From the NCBI RefSeq assembly GCF_003325475.1, contig NZ_CP029495.1:3782001-3846000 (forward strand): DNA of 64,000 nucleotides, given 5' to 3'. This stretch comes from Chromobacterium phragmitis. Its GTDB lineage: Bacteria > Pseudomonadota > Gammaproteobacteria > Burkholderiales > Chromobacteriaceae. The position numbers and the translations under genes are program-made. Below the pieces are notes generated by a model. The model worked only from the letters and a program-made list of their open reading frames with translations, did not search any database and was not told where the DNA came from. This document shows positions 31,474 through 38,255 of the stretch, one piece after another (within the stretch, counting starts at the first letter, position 1; every line of letters starts with the position of its first letter).

Positions 31474-31784
31474 TGGGACGAATCGCGTGTCTTGTGATTT
31501 ATCTTTTCAATTATTTTGATGTGCGTTCCGGCTCTGATGAGGAGCGGGAATACAAAAGATGCAGACTGGGGATGTGGTTCGGATTGTTCTTGGCAATTAC
31601 CCTGTGGTTCGTGGCTATTTCATACCTTCCTGCCTGGGGTAATCCACTTGATGCGGCTACGTTTGGCGAGCGAACCGCATCCGTGGTGTTTGCTGGACTG
31701 GCATTCGCGTTCAGCGTTCTTAGTTTGTGGTCCGCGTGGAGGCTGTGGCGGGAGGAAGTGTTGCGTCACAGCGGCCGAGATTAG
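31473..31784 (+). CDS. Small membrane protein after SRAP
   Basis: 103 residues; ATG overlaps the SRAP stop (TAATGG). Hydrophobic segments at about 3-15, 33-52 and 66-88. A charged loop, SGSDEEREYKRCRLG, separates the first two. No family recognised. Co-translated with SRAP, and its 3' end overlaps the convergent umuC gene by 4 bp. It may be a cargo gene rather than part of the damage response. Confidence 0.55.
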   Translation: MGRIACLVIYLFNYFDVRSGSDEEREYKRCRLGMWFGLFLAITLWFVAISYLPAWGNPLDAATFGERTASVVFAGLAFAFSVLSLWSAWRLWREEVLRHSGRD

Positions 31785-33055
31785 CCAACTGTCAGCAGCT
31801 CATCTAGCCGTGTCGTATACCGTGGCGACCTCACATCCTGGCGCATCTGCCAACGCTGGGTCATGTCCTCGGACGCCAGCCGTACCGTGCCGCGGCCGAA
31901 TTGTCGCGTGATCGTGTCCATGGTTTGCATCAACCGTTGGCGTCGTGGATCTGGTGGTGCTGCGAACAGGTCCGACTGCACGACTCCGCGCGGGCCGATT
32001 TCCATCAGAACGATGCCGGCCTTGTGGTACAGGTAGCCGCGCCGGTAGATGACACGCAGGCCGGCAAGCGCCGCGCGCGTGATCTCGATTGTGTCATCTG
32101 AGGCCTGGACCAGCGGCATCACGATGTATGGCCGATACTGCGCCACGTCGCTGAATGGGCTGGTGCGGATGCCGACGCCGACCATGCGCGCGGTCGAGCC
32201 CTGGGCGCGCAGCTTCTCGGCGGCGCGCGCTGCGTGGTGAGAGATGGACGCGATCAAGGTGTTCAGGTCGCGCACCTTCTTTGAAAACGACCTCGATGCA
32301 ATGATCTGCTGCTTGCTGGGCGTCACGTCTTCCAGTGCAAGGCAACTGACGCCGTTCAGCTCCTGCACCGTCCGCTCCACGACCACGCTGAACTGCCGCT
32401 TGATGCGCCGCGGGTCGGCCCGCTTGAGGTCCAGCGCGCTGAACACACCCATCGCCTGTAGCTGCTCGGATAGCCGGCGCCCAATCCCCCACACATCCCC
32501 CACCTCAATCTGCGCCATCATCTGGTCGGCCTCGGCCTGCGTCACAAAGTCCCACTCGAACACGCCGGCCCATTTCGGCTGTTTCTTTGCGATCCGGTTC
32601 GCCAGCTTGGCCAGGGTCTTCGACGGTCCCATGCCGACGCACGTCGGGATGCCGACCCGGCGCAGCACAGCCTCGCGCATCCGGTGTCCATGGCTGTCCA
32701 GATCCGGCATGCCGGTCATATCGAGGAAGCATTCGTCGATGCTGTAGACCTCTTGATCGGCGGCGAACTCCGAAAGCACCCGCATCATGCGTCGGCTCAT
32801 GTCGCCGTACAGCGCGTAGTTCGAGCTGAACACCGCCACGCCATGTTCGCGGCAGACATCCGCGATCTCGAAGAAGGGCCCGAACATGCGCAGCCCTGGC
32901 AGCGCCTTTGCCTCGGTGCTGGCTGCCACCACGCAGCCGTCGTTGTTGCTCAGGACGACGATAGGCTTACCGATCAGGTCTGGCCGGAACACGCGCTCGC
33001 AGCTGGCGTACATGCTGTTGCCGTCCACGAGGGCGAACAGGGTCTTGGCGCTCAT
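31781..33055 (-). CDS. umuC: DNA polymerase V catalytic subunit UmuC
   Basis: 424 residues, matching UmuC size. Y-family motifs: VDGNSMYASCERVF near the start, NNDGCVVAAS, and YSIDECFLD with the catalytic acidic pair; the little-finger domain and a C-terminal UmuC extension follow. The start at 33055 overlaps umuD by 4 bp (ATGA), the usual umuDC arrangement. With cleaved UmuD it performs error-prone bypass of DNA lesions. Carried by the prophage, it could raise mutability or survival of the lysogen. Confidence 0.93.
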   Translation of the reverse strand: MSAKTLFALVDGNSMYASCERVFRPDLIGKPIVVLSNNDGCVVAASTEAKALPGLRMFGPFFEIADVCREHGVAVFSSNYALYGDMSRRMMRVLSEFAADQEVYSIDECFLDMTGMPDLDSHGHRMREAVLRRVGIPTCVGMGPSKTLAKLANRIAKKQPKWAGVFEWDFVTQAEADQMMAQIEVGDVWGIGRRLSEQLQAMGVFSALDLKRADPRRIKRQFSVVVERTVQELNGVSCLALEDVTPSKQQIIASRSFSKKVRDLNTLIASISHHAARAAEKLRAQGSTARMVGVGIRTSPFSDVAQYRPYIVMPLVQASDDTIEITRAALAGLRVIYRRGYLYHKAGIVLMEIGPRGVVQSDLFAAPPDPRRQRLMQTMDTITRQFGRGTVRLASEDMTQRWQMRQDVRSPRYTTRLDELLTVG

Positions 33056-33480
33056 TGCCTGAACTTCTTCACTGCGCCGGTCACGACACCCCATACAAGC
33101 AGCTCTTGGCCAGAATGCAGGGTAATCGGCGCGTAGGCGGGGTTCTCCGGCATCAGCGCGCAGGAGCCGCCGCGGCTGTGCAGTCGCTTCACGGTGAACT
33201 CGCCATCGACCACGGCGACCACGATGTCGCCATGAGCGGGCGCCAGGCCCTTGTCCACGACCAGCAGGTCGCCGTTGTCGATGCCGGCGCCGATCATTGA
33301 GTCGCCACGCACGCGAACAATGAACGTCGCCGGCGGGTCGGTCACGAGATAGTCGTGCAGGTTGATGTTGTCGTCGAGGTAGTCGTCGGCGGGCGACGGA
33401 AACCCGGCGCGAACGGGCGAGAGAACCAGCGGCAGCGGCTGACCGCCTGGCGTCGGCGTCAGATGCGGAGTAGGGGGCAT
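33052..33480 (-). CDS. umuD: UmuD, LexA-like self-cleaving subunit of Pol V
   Basis: 142 residues. Auto-cleavage site RA-G at residues 24-26 (E. coli C24-G25), nucleophile S61 in RGDSM and general base K98 in FTVKRL, matching E. coli S60 and K97. RecA filaments trigger cleavage to the active UmuD'. The protein has no DNA-binding domain, so it is not a repressor. It starts 12 bp downstream of an operator-bearing promoter, and its end overlaps umuC. Confidence 0.93.
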   Translation of the reverse strand: MPPTPHLTPTPGGQPLPLVLSPVRAGFPSPADDYLDDNINLHDYLVTDPPATFIVRVRGDSMIGAGIDNGDLLVVDKGLAPAHGDIVVAVVDGEFTVKRLHSRGGSCALMPENPAYAPITLHSGQELLVWGVVTGAVKKFRQ

Positions 33481-33492
33481 GGTGGTGCAATA

Positions 33493-33539
33493 TTGAATAT
33501 GTACAAATTCAAATTACACCACAGGTGAGGGAATATCAA
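33493..33539 (-). promoter_or_regulatory. umuDC promoter with 20-bp operator
   Basis: Minus strand: -35 TTGATA (complement of 33534-33539), 17-bp spacer, -10 TAATTT (complement of 33511-33516). A 20-bp near-perfect palindrome, TTGAAT-A-TGTACA-A-ATTCAA, occupies 33493-33512, covering the transcription start. It is not the E. coli CTGT-N8-ACAG LexA box, so the regulator may be a divergent LexA or a phage repressor. Confidence 0.65.
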
Positions 33540-33547
33540 AACGGATT

Positions 33548-34078
33548 TCAGTATGCCTTAGGCAAGGGCGTGGCCTCTCCCCACAGTCGCGCCCACTCGG
33601 CCGAGTACCGGCTCGCAAGAGGCTTCACGTTGCGCAGCAGGAGCACGTTCTCGGCGTTTCGGTTGGCCGCCGCCGCGCTGTAGTTGAAGCTGCCCGTCTC
33701 CACGTGCTGGCCGTCGATCACCATGAATTTGTGGTGGAAGATGGCGTAGTTGCCATTCAGGCGCACCGGCACACCCTGATTCGCTAGGAACTGCGCGGCG
33801 CTGTAGCCTTTGCGGTTACTCTTCTCGTCGGCGACGACCTGCACCTTCACGCCGCGCTTATGTGCGTTCAGCAGCGACTCGGCGATGGGTTTGCTGGTGA
33901 ATGAGTAGGCGGCGACCAGGATCGACGACTTAGCATTGTCGATGCCCTGCAGGACAAGCGCCAAGCCGCCACCATTGGGCGAGAACCCGACCTCATAGTC
34001 GGCGCCGGCTGGCAGCGGTGCGGCAAAAGAAAACGGCGCTACAAGAGCGCCGGCGATTAGTAGTGCGGATAGTTTCAT
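33548..34078 (-). CDS. Secreted phospholipase-D-family nuclease (Nuc-like)
   Basis: 176 residues from ATG 34078. A Sec signal peptide (MKLSALLIAGALVAPFSFA) is followed by one PLD half with the HKD motif: FHHKFMVID...TGSFNYS. This is the plan of the single-HKD endonuclease Nuc of plasmid pKM101 and its relatives, which dimerise to form the active site. The signal peptide places it in the periplasm, where it might degrade incoming DNA. The start overlaps the WGR-like gene stop (TGATG). Confidence 0.85.
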   Translation of the reverse strand: MKLSALLIAGALVAPFSFAAPLPAGADYEVGFSPNGGGLALVLQGIDNAKSSILVAAYSFTSKPIAESLLNAHKRGVKVQVVADEKSNRKGYSAAQFLANQGVPVRLNGNYAIFHHKFMVIDGQHVETGSFNYSAAAANRNAENVLLLRNVKPLASRYSAEWARLWGEATPLPKAY

Positions 34079-34281
34079 CAATTGGGCCTGTGTAGTTGGT
34101 AGCCATGCTGTCGCCGGCGGCGGTCAATGTCCTTGAGCCGCGCCGTGCTGAATGGTTCCGTCGTCATGCCGCCGTGCCGGCTCCCGCGACCGCCCCAGGC
34201 GCGCACGATCACCGGCCTGTCGAACAGATCCAGCTGGATGGCGATAGCGTAGTAGCGGTCGGGGGATAGGTAGAGGCGCAT
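34078..34281 (-). CDS. Small WGR-domain-like protein
   Basis: 67 residues from ATG 34281, with AAGGAG 9 bases upstream. The pattern YYAIAIQLDLFDRPVIVRAWGGRGSRHGG follows the WGR domain (strand, DLFG, 'V.r.WGR.G'), with GGRG in place of WGR. Such domains bind nucleic acid ends in PARPs and occur alone in mobile elements. It is directly upstream of, and coupled to, the secreted nuclease gene. Confidence 0.65.
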   Translation of the reverse strand: MRLYLSPDRYYAIAIQLDLFDRPVIVRAWGGRGSRHGGMTTEPFSTARLKDIDRRRRQHGYQLHRPN

Positions 34282-34366
34282 GGCGGATTGCTCCTTGATT
34301 TGCAATCAGCATGGCAATTATGCGGGGATTACGCAAATTTACATCGAATAATGCGCAGATTATGTG

Positions 34367-34936
34367 TCAATTGGGCGACGGGGAGGCGAGTAGGGCGGCA
34401 ATCTTCCGCACCTTGCCCCGGAAGTCTTCCTTGCCAGCCTCTGGCATGTATTCCCACGGGTAATCAAAATCAGCAGCGAGCTTTCTGGCTGCACCCTCAA
34501 TGATGCTTTCTGGCACGGCCTGAACCTGTAAGGATTCCTTACCAGTTGCCGGCGCGGCGGTGAGCATGCGAGCCGCTCGCATTGCGAAACCCTGCAGAGC
34601 TGTAGGTGCGCAAATGCCCTGCGGCGAGTACAACGCGAGTTCTTTAAGCAGAGAGCGCCATTCTTCCGGCATTGCCGGCATGGGCTGAGGTTGGCGGTAC
34701 ACCGGGGTCGCGAAATCCTCAAAGGGAAGCCCATATATCTGCGCCCATCGCGGAGCTTGCCTGTCATCCTCTTGGCGCAGGCGCTCCATGTGGCGTGGCC
34801 GCATATAGCCCACCACTTCGCCGCTCTGCTCGGCGGCAGCCTTCAGCGTGGCCTGGCACAGCCGGCGCATGTCCTTGCGCTCGTCCGCGTCCAGCGACCA
34901 TTCCATGCTGTCTATGATTGCGTCGATGTCGATCAT
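34367..34936 (-). CDS. Hypothetical protein downstream of the partition-like genes
   Basis: 189 residues from ATG 34936, with GGAG 9 bases upstream. Helical with a proline-rich linker (YRQPQPMPAMPEE). No recognised domain; similar modular proteins are common in early regions of beta- and gammaproteobacterial phages. Its leader contains the 8-bp repeat array (34970-35065). The upstream reading frame stays open through the repeats, so a longer N-terminus from TTG 35056 is possible in sequence but poorly supported. Confidence 0.55.
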   Translation of the reverse strand: MIDIDAIIDSMEWSLDADERKDMRRLCQATLKAAAEQSGEVVGYMRPRHMERLRQEDDRQAPRWAQIYGLPFEDFATPVYRQPQPMPAMPEEWRSLLKELALYSPQGICAPTALQGFAMRAARMLTAAPATGKESLQVQAVPESIIEGAARKLAADFDYPWEYMPEAGKEDFRGKVRKIAALLASPSPN

Positions 34937-34969
34937 TGGTTTCTCCGTTCCGGTGAGCATTTGCTCATC

Positions 34970-35065
34970 TGAGCAAATGGATAAATGAGCAAGTGAGCAA
35001 GTGAGCAAGGGGGCAAGGGGGCAAGGGGGCAAGGGGGCAAGGGGGCAAGGGGGCAAATGAGCATT
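34970..35065. repeat. Twelve-unit 8-bp tandem repeat array beside parA/RHH genes
   Basis: Units in order: TGAGCAAA, TGGATAAA, three TGAGCAAG, five GGGGCAAG, GGGGCAAA, TGAGCATT. All share the -GCAA- core (one unit is degenerate) with a fixed 8-bp period, 96 bp in total. The array starts right at the stop codon of the ribbon-helix-helix gene. Tandem short direct repeats next to a ParA/RHH pair are what known centromere-like sites of type Ib partition systems look like. Confidence 0.85.
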
Positions 35066-35310
35066 TACCCCTCGTTGTAACGGCGCAGCGGCGGTAGGCC
35101 GCGCTCTTCAAGCACGCGATTGAAGCCCTCCGTACCGAGGTCTTGCAGGCTGGACGGCCGTTCCGCCTTGGCGAGGTCTGAAAGCCGGCGGTGATCGTCG
35201 GGATGGACTTTGATCTTGATGCACACATAGACCGGCAGCGGCCTTTCTTCTTTGGCCGGCGCTTCCGCCTCGCCGGCGCCCAAGAAATCCTTCAGGCTGG
35301 TCTTGCTCAT
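35065..35310 (-). CDS. Ribbon-helix-helix protein, ParG-like partner of ParA
   Basis: 81 residues from ATG 35310, overlapping the parA stop by 4 bp (ATGA). The C-terminal half reads LPVYVCIKIKVHPDDHRRLSDLAKAERPSSLQDLGTEGFN, a beta strand followed by two helices, as in RHH DNA-binding dimers. The N-terminal 25 residues are a flexible acidic tail, as in ParG and omega proteins. Its gene ends at the octamer repeat array, which is the obvious candidate binding site. Confidence 0.75.
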   Translation of the reverse strand: MSKTSLKDFLGAGEAEAPAKEERPLPVYVCIKIKVHPDDHRRLSDLAKAERPSSLQDLGTEGFNRVLEERGLPPLRRYNEG

Positions 35311-35924
35311 CGCGTCTTCTCCTTGATCCACTGCCACAGCGCGCGAATCTCGGCCGCAGCCTTGCCGCGCGGGTCAAACTCCGTCACCGACTGGCCGGTA
35401 GCGATGGCGCGCGAGAAGGCGATGCGCTCGCCAATCTCCACCGGCGCCACCTCGCCGAAGTCGGTCAGCGCCTGGCGCGCGTCGGCGACCTCCGGCACGC
35501 GAGAAGGGCAGGCGGACAGAACGAACAGCGGCTGCTTGCCGGCGGCCGTGACAATTTTCACGGCATTTCCTACCGCGGCCAGGTCGAAAGCTGTCGGACG
35601 AACGGGAATCAAGATGATGTCGGCGACGCGTGCGATGGCAGCCGCATCGGGGGAGGAGTGCGGCGGCCCGTCGATGATGGCCAGGCTGAAACCTCTGCCA
35701 CTACCGGCCTTGAGTGCGGCTTGCAGCTGCGATGGCGGCGTCTTGAGAACGACCGGGGAATCTGCAGCACGCCTTTCCGCCCAGCACGAAGCAGAGGCCT
35801 GCGCATCATCTCGGTCGAAGATGATGACTGAGGTGGAATCCTCTGCGGCGGCGACGCCCAGGTGAACGGCCAAGGTGGACTTACCCGAGCCGCCTTTTTG
35901 CGAGAATGTGGCGATGGTTTTCAC
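35307..35924 (-). CDS. parA: ParA-family partition ATPase
   Basis: 205 residues from a GTG at 35924, with TGGAG 6 bases upstream (ATG 35939 is an alternative but lies too close to the terminator). Deviant Walker A KGGSGKST at about residues 10-17, an IIFDRDD switch, and IIDGPPH. The small size and lack of an N-terminal DNA-binding domain place it in the Ib (ParF/delta) group. It would segregate DNA with its RHH partner and repeat array. Presence in an integrated phage is notable. Confidence 0.88.
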   Translation of the reverse strand: MKTIATFSQKGGSGKSTLAVHLGVAAAEDSTSVIIFDRDDAQASASCWAERRAADSPVVLKTPPSQLQAALKAGSGRGFSLAIIDGPPHSSPDAAAIARVADIILIPVRPTAFDLAAVGNAVKIVTAAGKQPLFVLSACPSRVPEVADARQALTDFGEVAPVEIGERIAFSRAIATGQSVTEFDPRGKAAAEIRALWQWIKEKTR

Positions 35925-35941
35925 GTTTTCTCCAGGCATGA

Positions 35942-35962
35942 AAAAACCCGCCGAAGCGGGTT
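35942..35962 (-). terminator. Terminator between integrase and parA
   Basis: Minus strand: AACCCGC-ttcg-GCGGGTT then TTTTTC. It ends the integrase message 8 bp after the int stop. Confidence 0.8.
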
Positions 35963-35969
35963 GGGTTGG

Positions 35970-37145
35970 TTAGGATTCAGACCGTCGTCGGTCAAGGTAA
36001 TCGGCATAGTCCTGCATCATCTTTCGGCGTTTATCCAAGTGCTTGGCATGGTTGTAGGCGGCCTTCACCTTGTTGCGCTCCATGTGGGCAAGCTGGATCT
36101 CGATCACGCGTTCGTCGTAGCCAAGCTCGTGCAGCATGGTTGATGCCGTTGATCTGAAGCCGTGGCCGGAGATGATGTTCTTGAAGCCTATGCTGGCTAT
36201 GACGGTGTTGATCGTTGTGGGGCTGATACCGTCGGCAGGATTGCGGGCGTTGGGGAAAATCTTATTCCTGTTGCCGCTGATGAGCTTCATCTTCTCCAGA
36301 ATGGCCAGCGCTTGCGCGGAGAGGGGGACGATATGGTCCGTGGACATCTTCATCTTCTCGCCAGGAATGCGCCAGAGTCTGTTTTTCCAATCGATATCGC
36401 ACCATTCGGCAGAGCGGATTTCGGCTGTTCTGACGAAAGTCAGCAGCATGAGCTGGGCCGCCGGCTGCGCGATTCCGTAGCCCTTGTAGGCATCCAGCGC
36501 CTTTAGAAAATTCGGGATAGAGTCCACCGCAAGCGGAGGATGATGGCGAACGACAACCCGCTTCACTAGCTGGCCCAGCGGCGCCGTTGGGTCGCTGGCA
36601 CAGCGAAGCGTAGTCACTCCGTAGCGAAAGACTGCGCCTGACCACTGGCGAAGATTCCTCGCAACAGCCACTGCGCCTCGATCAATGACCGGCTGGATGA
36701 CAGAGAGCATGATGGCCGGGGTAATTTCTGAAATGGGAAGATCGCCAATCTTGGGGAAGGCGTTCAACCTGAGCGTCTTCTCCACCTGAGATCTATACCC
36801 ATCCGTCCAGTGAGCTTGTGCTGAAATCCATTCATTTGCCACCTGGCTAAACGATGTGCCGGTCGAGGCGATCTGATTCGCTTTCTCGATCCTCTTGGCC
36901 ATATTGGGGTTGATTCCACGCTCTACCAGCGCGCGAGCATCCTCAAGCAGCCTCCTTGCCTCGGCCAAGCCAACGGCCGGGTATTCCCCAATCGTGAACA
37001 TGCTTGGCTTTCCGTCGAAACGGAAGCGATAGCGCCAAAACTTCTGGCCGGAGGGGCGCACCTCCAGGGCCAGACCCTTTGCATCAGCGATTCGGTAGAC
37101 TTTGTCAGTTGGCTTTGCCTGCCTGGCCTTGGTGTCGGAGAGCAT
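35970..37145 (-). CDS. int: P4-type tyrosine integrase
   Basis: 391 residues. The N-terminal domain (LSDTKARQAKPTDK, AKGLALEVRPSG, WRYRFRFDGKPS, IGEYPAVGLAEAR) is the DUF4102 arm-binding domain of P4-like integrases. Catalytic residues: R239 (TFVRTAEIR), H328 and R331 (HGFRST), H354 (LAHM) and Y364 (AAYNHA). It integrates and helps excise the prophage. The gene is the last of the element and reads inward; its start codon lies inside an upstream inverted repeat, which suggests self-regulation. Confidence 0.94.
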   Translation of the reverse strand: MLSDTKARQAKPTDKVYRIADAKGLALEVRPSGQKFWRYRFRFDGKPSMFTIGEYPAVGLAEARRLLEDARALVERGINPNMAKRIEKANQIASTGTSFSQVANEWISAQAHWTDGYRSQVEKTLRLNAFPKIGDLPISEITPAIMLSVIQPVIDRGAVAVARNLRQWSGAVFRYGVTTLRCASDPTAPLGQLVKRVVVRHHPPLAVDSIPNFLKALDAYKGYGIAQPAAQLMLLTFVRTAEIRSAEWCDIDWKNRLWRIPGEKMKMSTDHIVPLSAQALAILEKMKLISGNRNKIFPNARNPADGISPTTINTVIASIGFKNIISGHGFRSTASTMLHELGYDERVIEIQLAHMERNKVKAAYNHAKHLDKRRKMMQDYADYLDRRRSES

Positions 37146-37195
37146 TGTGAGTAACGGGATTGGGATTTGTCGTTACTCACAATCTTACTCACAAT
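37144..37195. repeat. Three 12-bp sites at the integrase start
   Basis: GTTACTCACAAT (37172-37183), CTTACTCACAAT (37184-37195) in tandem, and the inverted copy ATTGTGAGTAAC (37144-37155), which contains the int start codon. Such sites could bind integrase, an excisionase or a repressor of int. Confidence 0.7.
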
Positions 37196-37267
37196 TCATC
37201 GCGATGTGATGAGAATTGTGGCGATTGGGTGCGACAACTAGAGACTGGAGAATGCTTGAGAAATGCA

Positions 37268-37291
37268 GCTGTCGCGCTACTATGCGACAGC
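37268..37291. repeat. Perfect inverted repeat in the attachment region
   Basis: GCTGTCGC and GCGACAGC, 8-bp arms, 8-bp spacer GCTACTAT. Possible core-type or regulatory site. Confidence 0.5.
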
Positions 37292-37302
37292 CAGCGATGG
37301 CA

Positions 37303-37326
37303 CTATTGATTATCGATCATCAATAG
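37303..37326. repeat. Second perfect inverted repeat in the attachment region
   Basis: CTATTGAT and ATCAATAG, 8-bp arms, 8-bp spacer TATCGATC, 11 bp after the first inverted repeat. Confidence 0.5.
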
Positions 37327-37378
37327 CATGATTGGCTTAATTCCTTGATTTTGCTGGATTCGTAGTATTGGCCGGCTA

Positions 37379-37402
37379 TTTGATACCCCCATTGGTGCCC
37401 CC
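37379..37402 (-). repeat. Tandem 12-bp direct repeats, candidate arm-type sites
   Basis: On the minus strand GGGGGCACCAAT is followed directly by GGGGGTATCAAA. GGGGGyAyCAAw-type repeats are often seen upstream of P4-like integrase genes, where they probably serve as integrase arm sites. The remainder of 37196-37477 shows no gene and no tRNA; the attR core should lie within or just beyond this stretch. Confidence 0.5.
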
Positions 37403-37477
37403 GGTTTTATTGGCTGGCGATGGGCATGGCACAGAGGTTGGGTTGCCAACACTATACCCCATAGTCTCCCGACACCG

Positions 37478-37972
37478 TCACCCCCGGCCACGGTTTTCAT
37501 GAGCCGCTCCGCGCCGAGTTTTGGTTGGCGAGGGCAGGATGGGAACGCCGAGAAATTCGACGAGCGGTTGGGGTGATGCTGTCAGATCCGCCAGAGTGTG
37601 GCGCGACAGCTCGGCGTAGAACGCCTCCTGAGCGGCCCGCAGGATGGCGCGCAACTGGCAGGCGGGAGCGATCCGGCAGGACGCGTTGTCCGGGTCGAAG
37701 CATTCCACCAGCGCGTTGTCTGTTTCGGCGATTCTCGCCAGGCGGCCCAGGTCCACCTGTTCCGGTTTCGGCCGTAGGCGCATGCCGCCCCCCTTGCCGC
37801 GCACTGTTTCCAGATAGCCTTGCTGACCCAGGAAGAACACAACCTTGGTCAGATGGCTGGCGGAGATGCCGTAGGCGGCGGAGATTTCTGAGATGGTGGC
37901 GAGTCGTCCGCCGGTCAAGGCGCAATACATCAGGACGCGTAGGCAGTAGTCGGTAAAGGTGTTCAGCCGCAC
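37478..37972 (-). CDS. nsrR: NsrR, Rrf2-family nitric oxide sensor repressor
   Basis: 164 residues. The start MRLNTFTDYCLRVLMY, the winged helix (LATISEISAAYGISASHLTKVV...GYLETVRGKGGGMRL) and cysteines C91, C99 and C105 match NsrR, whose [Fe-S] cluster is destroyed by nitric oxide. Loss of the cluster releases target promoters. It is divergent from norV across NsrR-like sites, which supports the name over other Rrf2 members such as IscR. Its 3' end abuts the prophage attachment region; the basic last residues may have been affected by integration. Confidence 0.85.
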   Translation of the reverse strand: MRLNTFTDYCLRVLMYCALTGGRLATISEISAAYGISASHLTKVVFFLGQQGYLETVRGKGGGMRLRPKPEQVDLGRLARIAETDNALVECFDPDNASCRIAPACQLRAILRAAQEAFYAELSRHTLADLTASPQPLVEFLGVPILPSPTKTRRGAAHENRGRG

Positions 37973-38120
37973 GTGGGTGCTCCAGGAATAGAACCAGACG
38001 CCAAGCAGACATTCTAGCGCGATGAGGCGCGGCGGTGGCGGGAGGTGCGGGGCAAGGCGCGGTAGCGTTCGATGGATCTGGCTTTCTTGATTTGCCTCAA
38101 GCGCATCAATCGCAGCAATG

Positions 38121-38164
38121 AAGATGTATTTTCAATGAATGTTTTAAGAGATAACATTCATTTT
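38121..38164. promoter_or_regulatory. NsrR-type operator cluster between nsrR and norV
   Basis: AAGATGTATTT (38121-38131) equals the NsrR half-site consensus; CAATGAATGTT (38133-38143) is its partial inverted partner. AACATTCATT (38153-38162) forms a perfect 10-bp inverted repeat with AATGAATGTT (38134-38143). This cluster lies between the two divergent genes, so NsrR could repress both norVW and itself. The rest of 37973-38255 shows no gene. Confidence 0.6.
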
Positions 38165-38255
38165 GTCTGAATCTTATGGCCGCATACGCCGCGGCAGCCG
38201 TCTGCGTGGGGCAGGGCGGGCGGCGCGGCCGTCAATGCGCTTGGAGCGTCGCGAA

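Noticed and set aside
34341..34370. Consensus TTGACA on the minus strand upstream of the WGR-like gene taken as a promoter
   Set aside because: No acceptable -10 box at 16-18 bp spacing, so not listed as a promoter.
34970..35065. Repeat array considered as a CRISPR
   Set aside because: Units are 8 bp and directly abutting, with no spacers; no cas genes.
37196..37480. tRNA or tmRNA fragment as phage attachment site
   Set aside because: No cloverleaf, T-loop or CCA-type 3' end could be found in this stretch.
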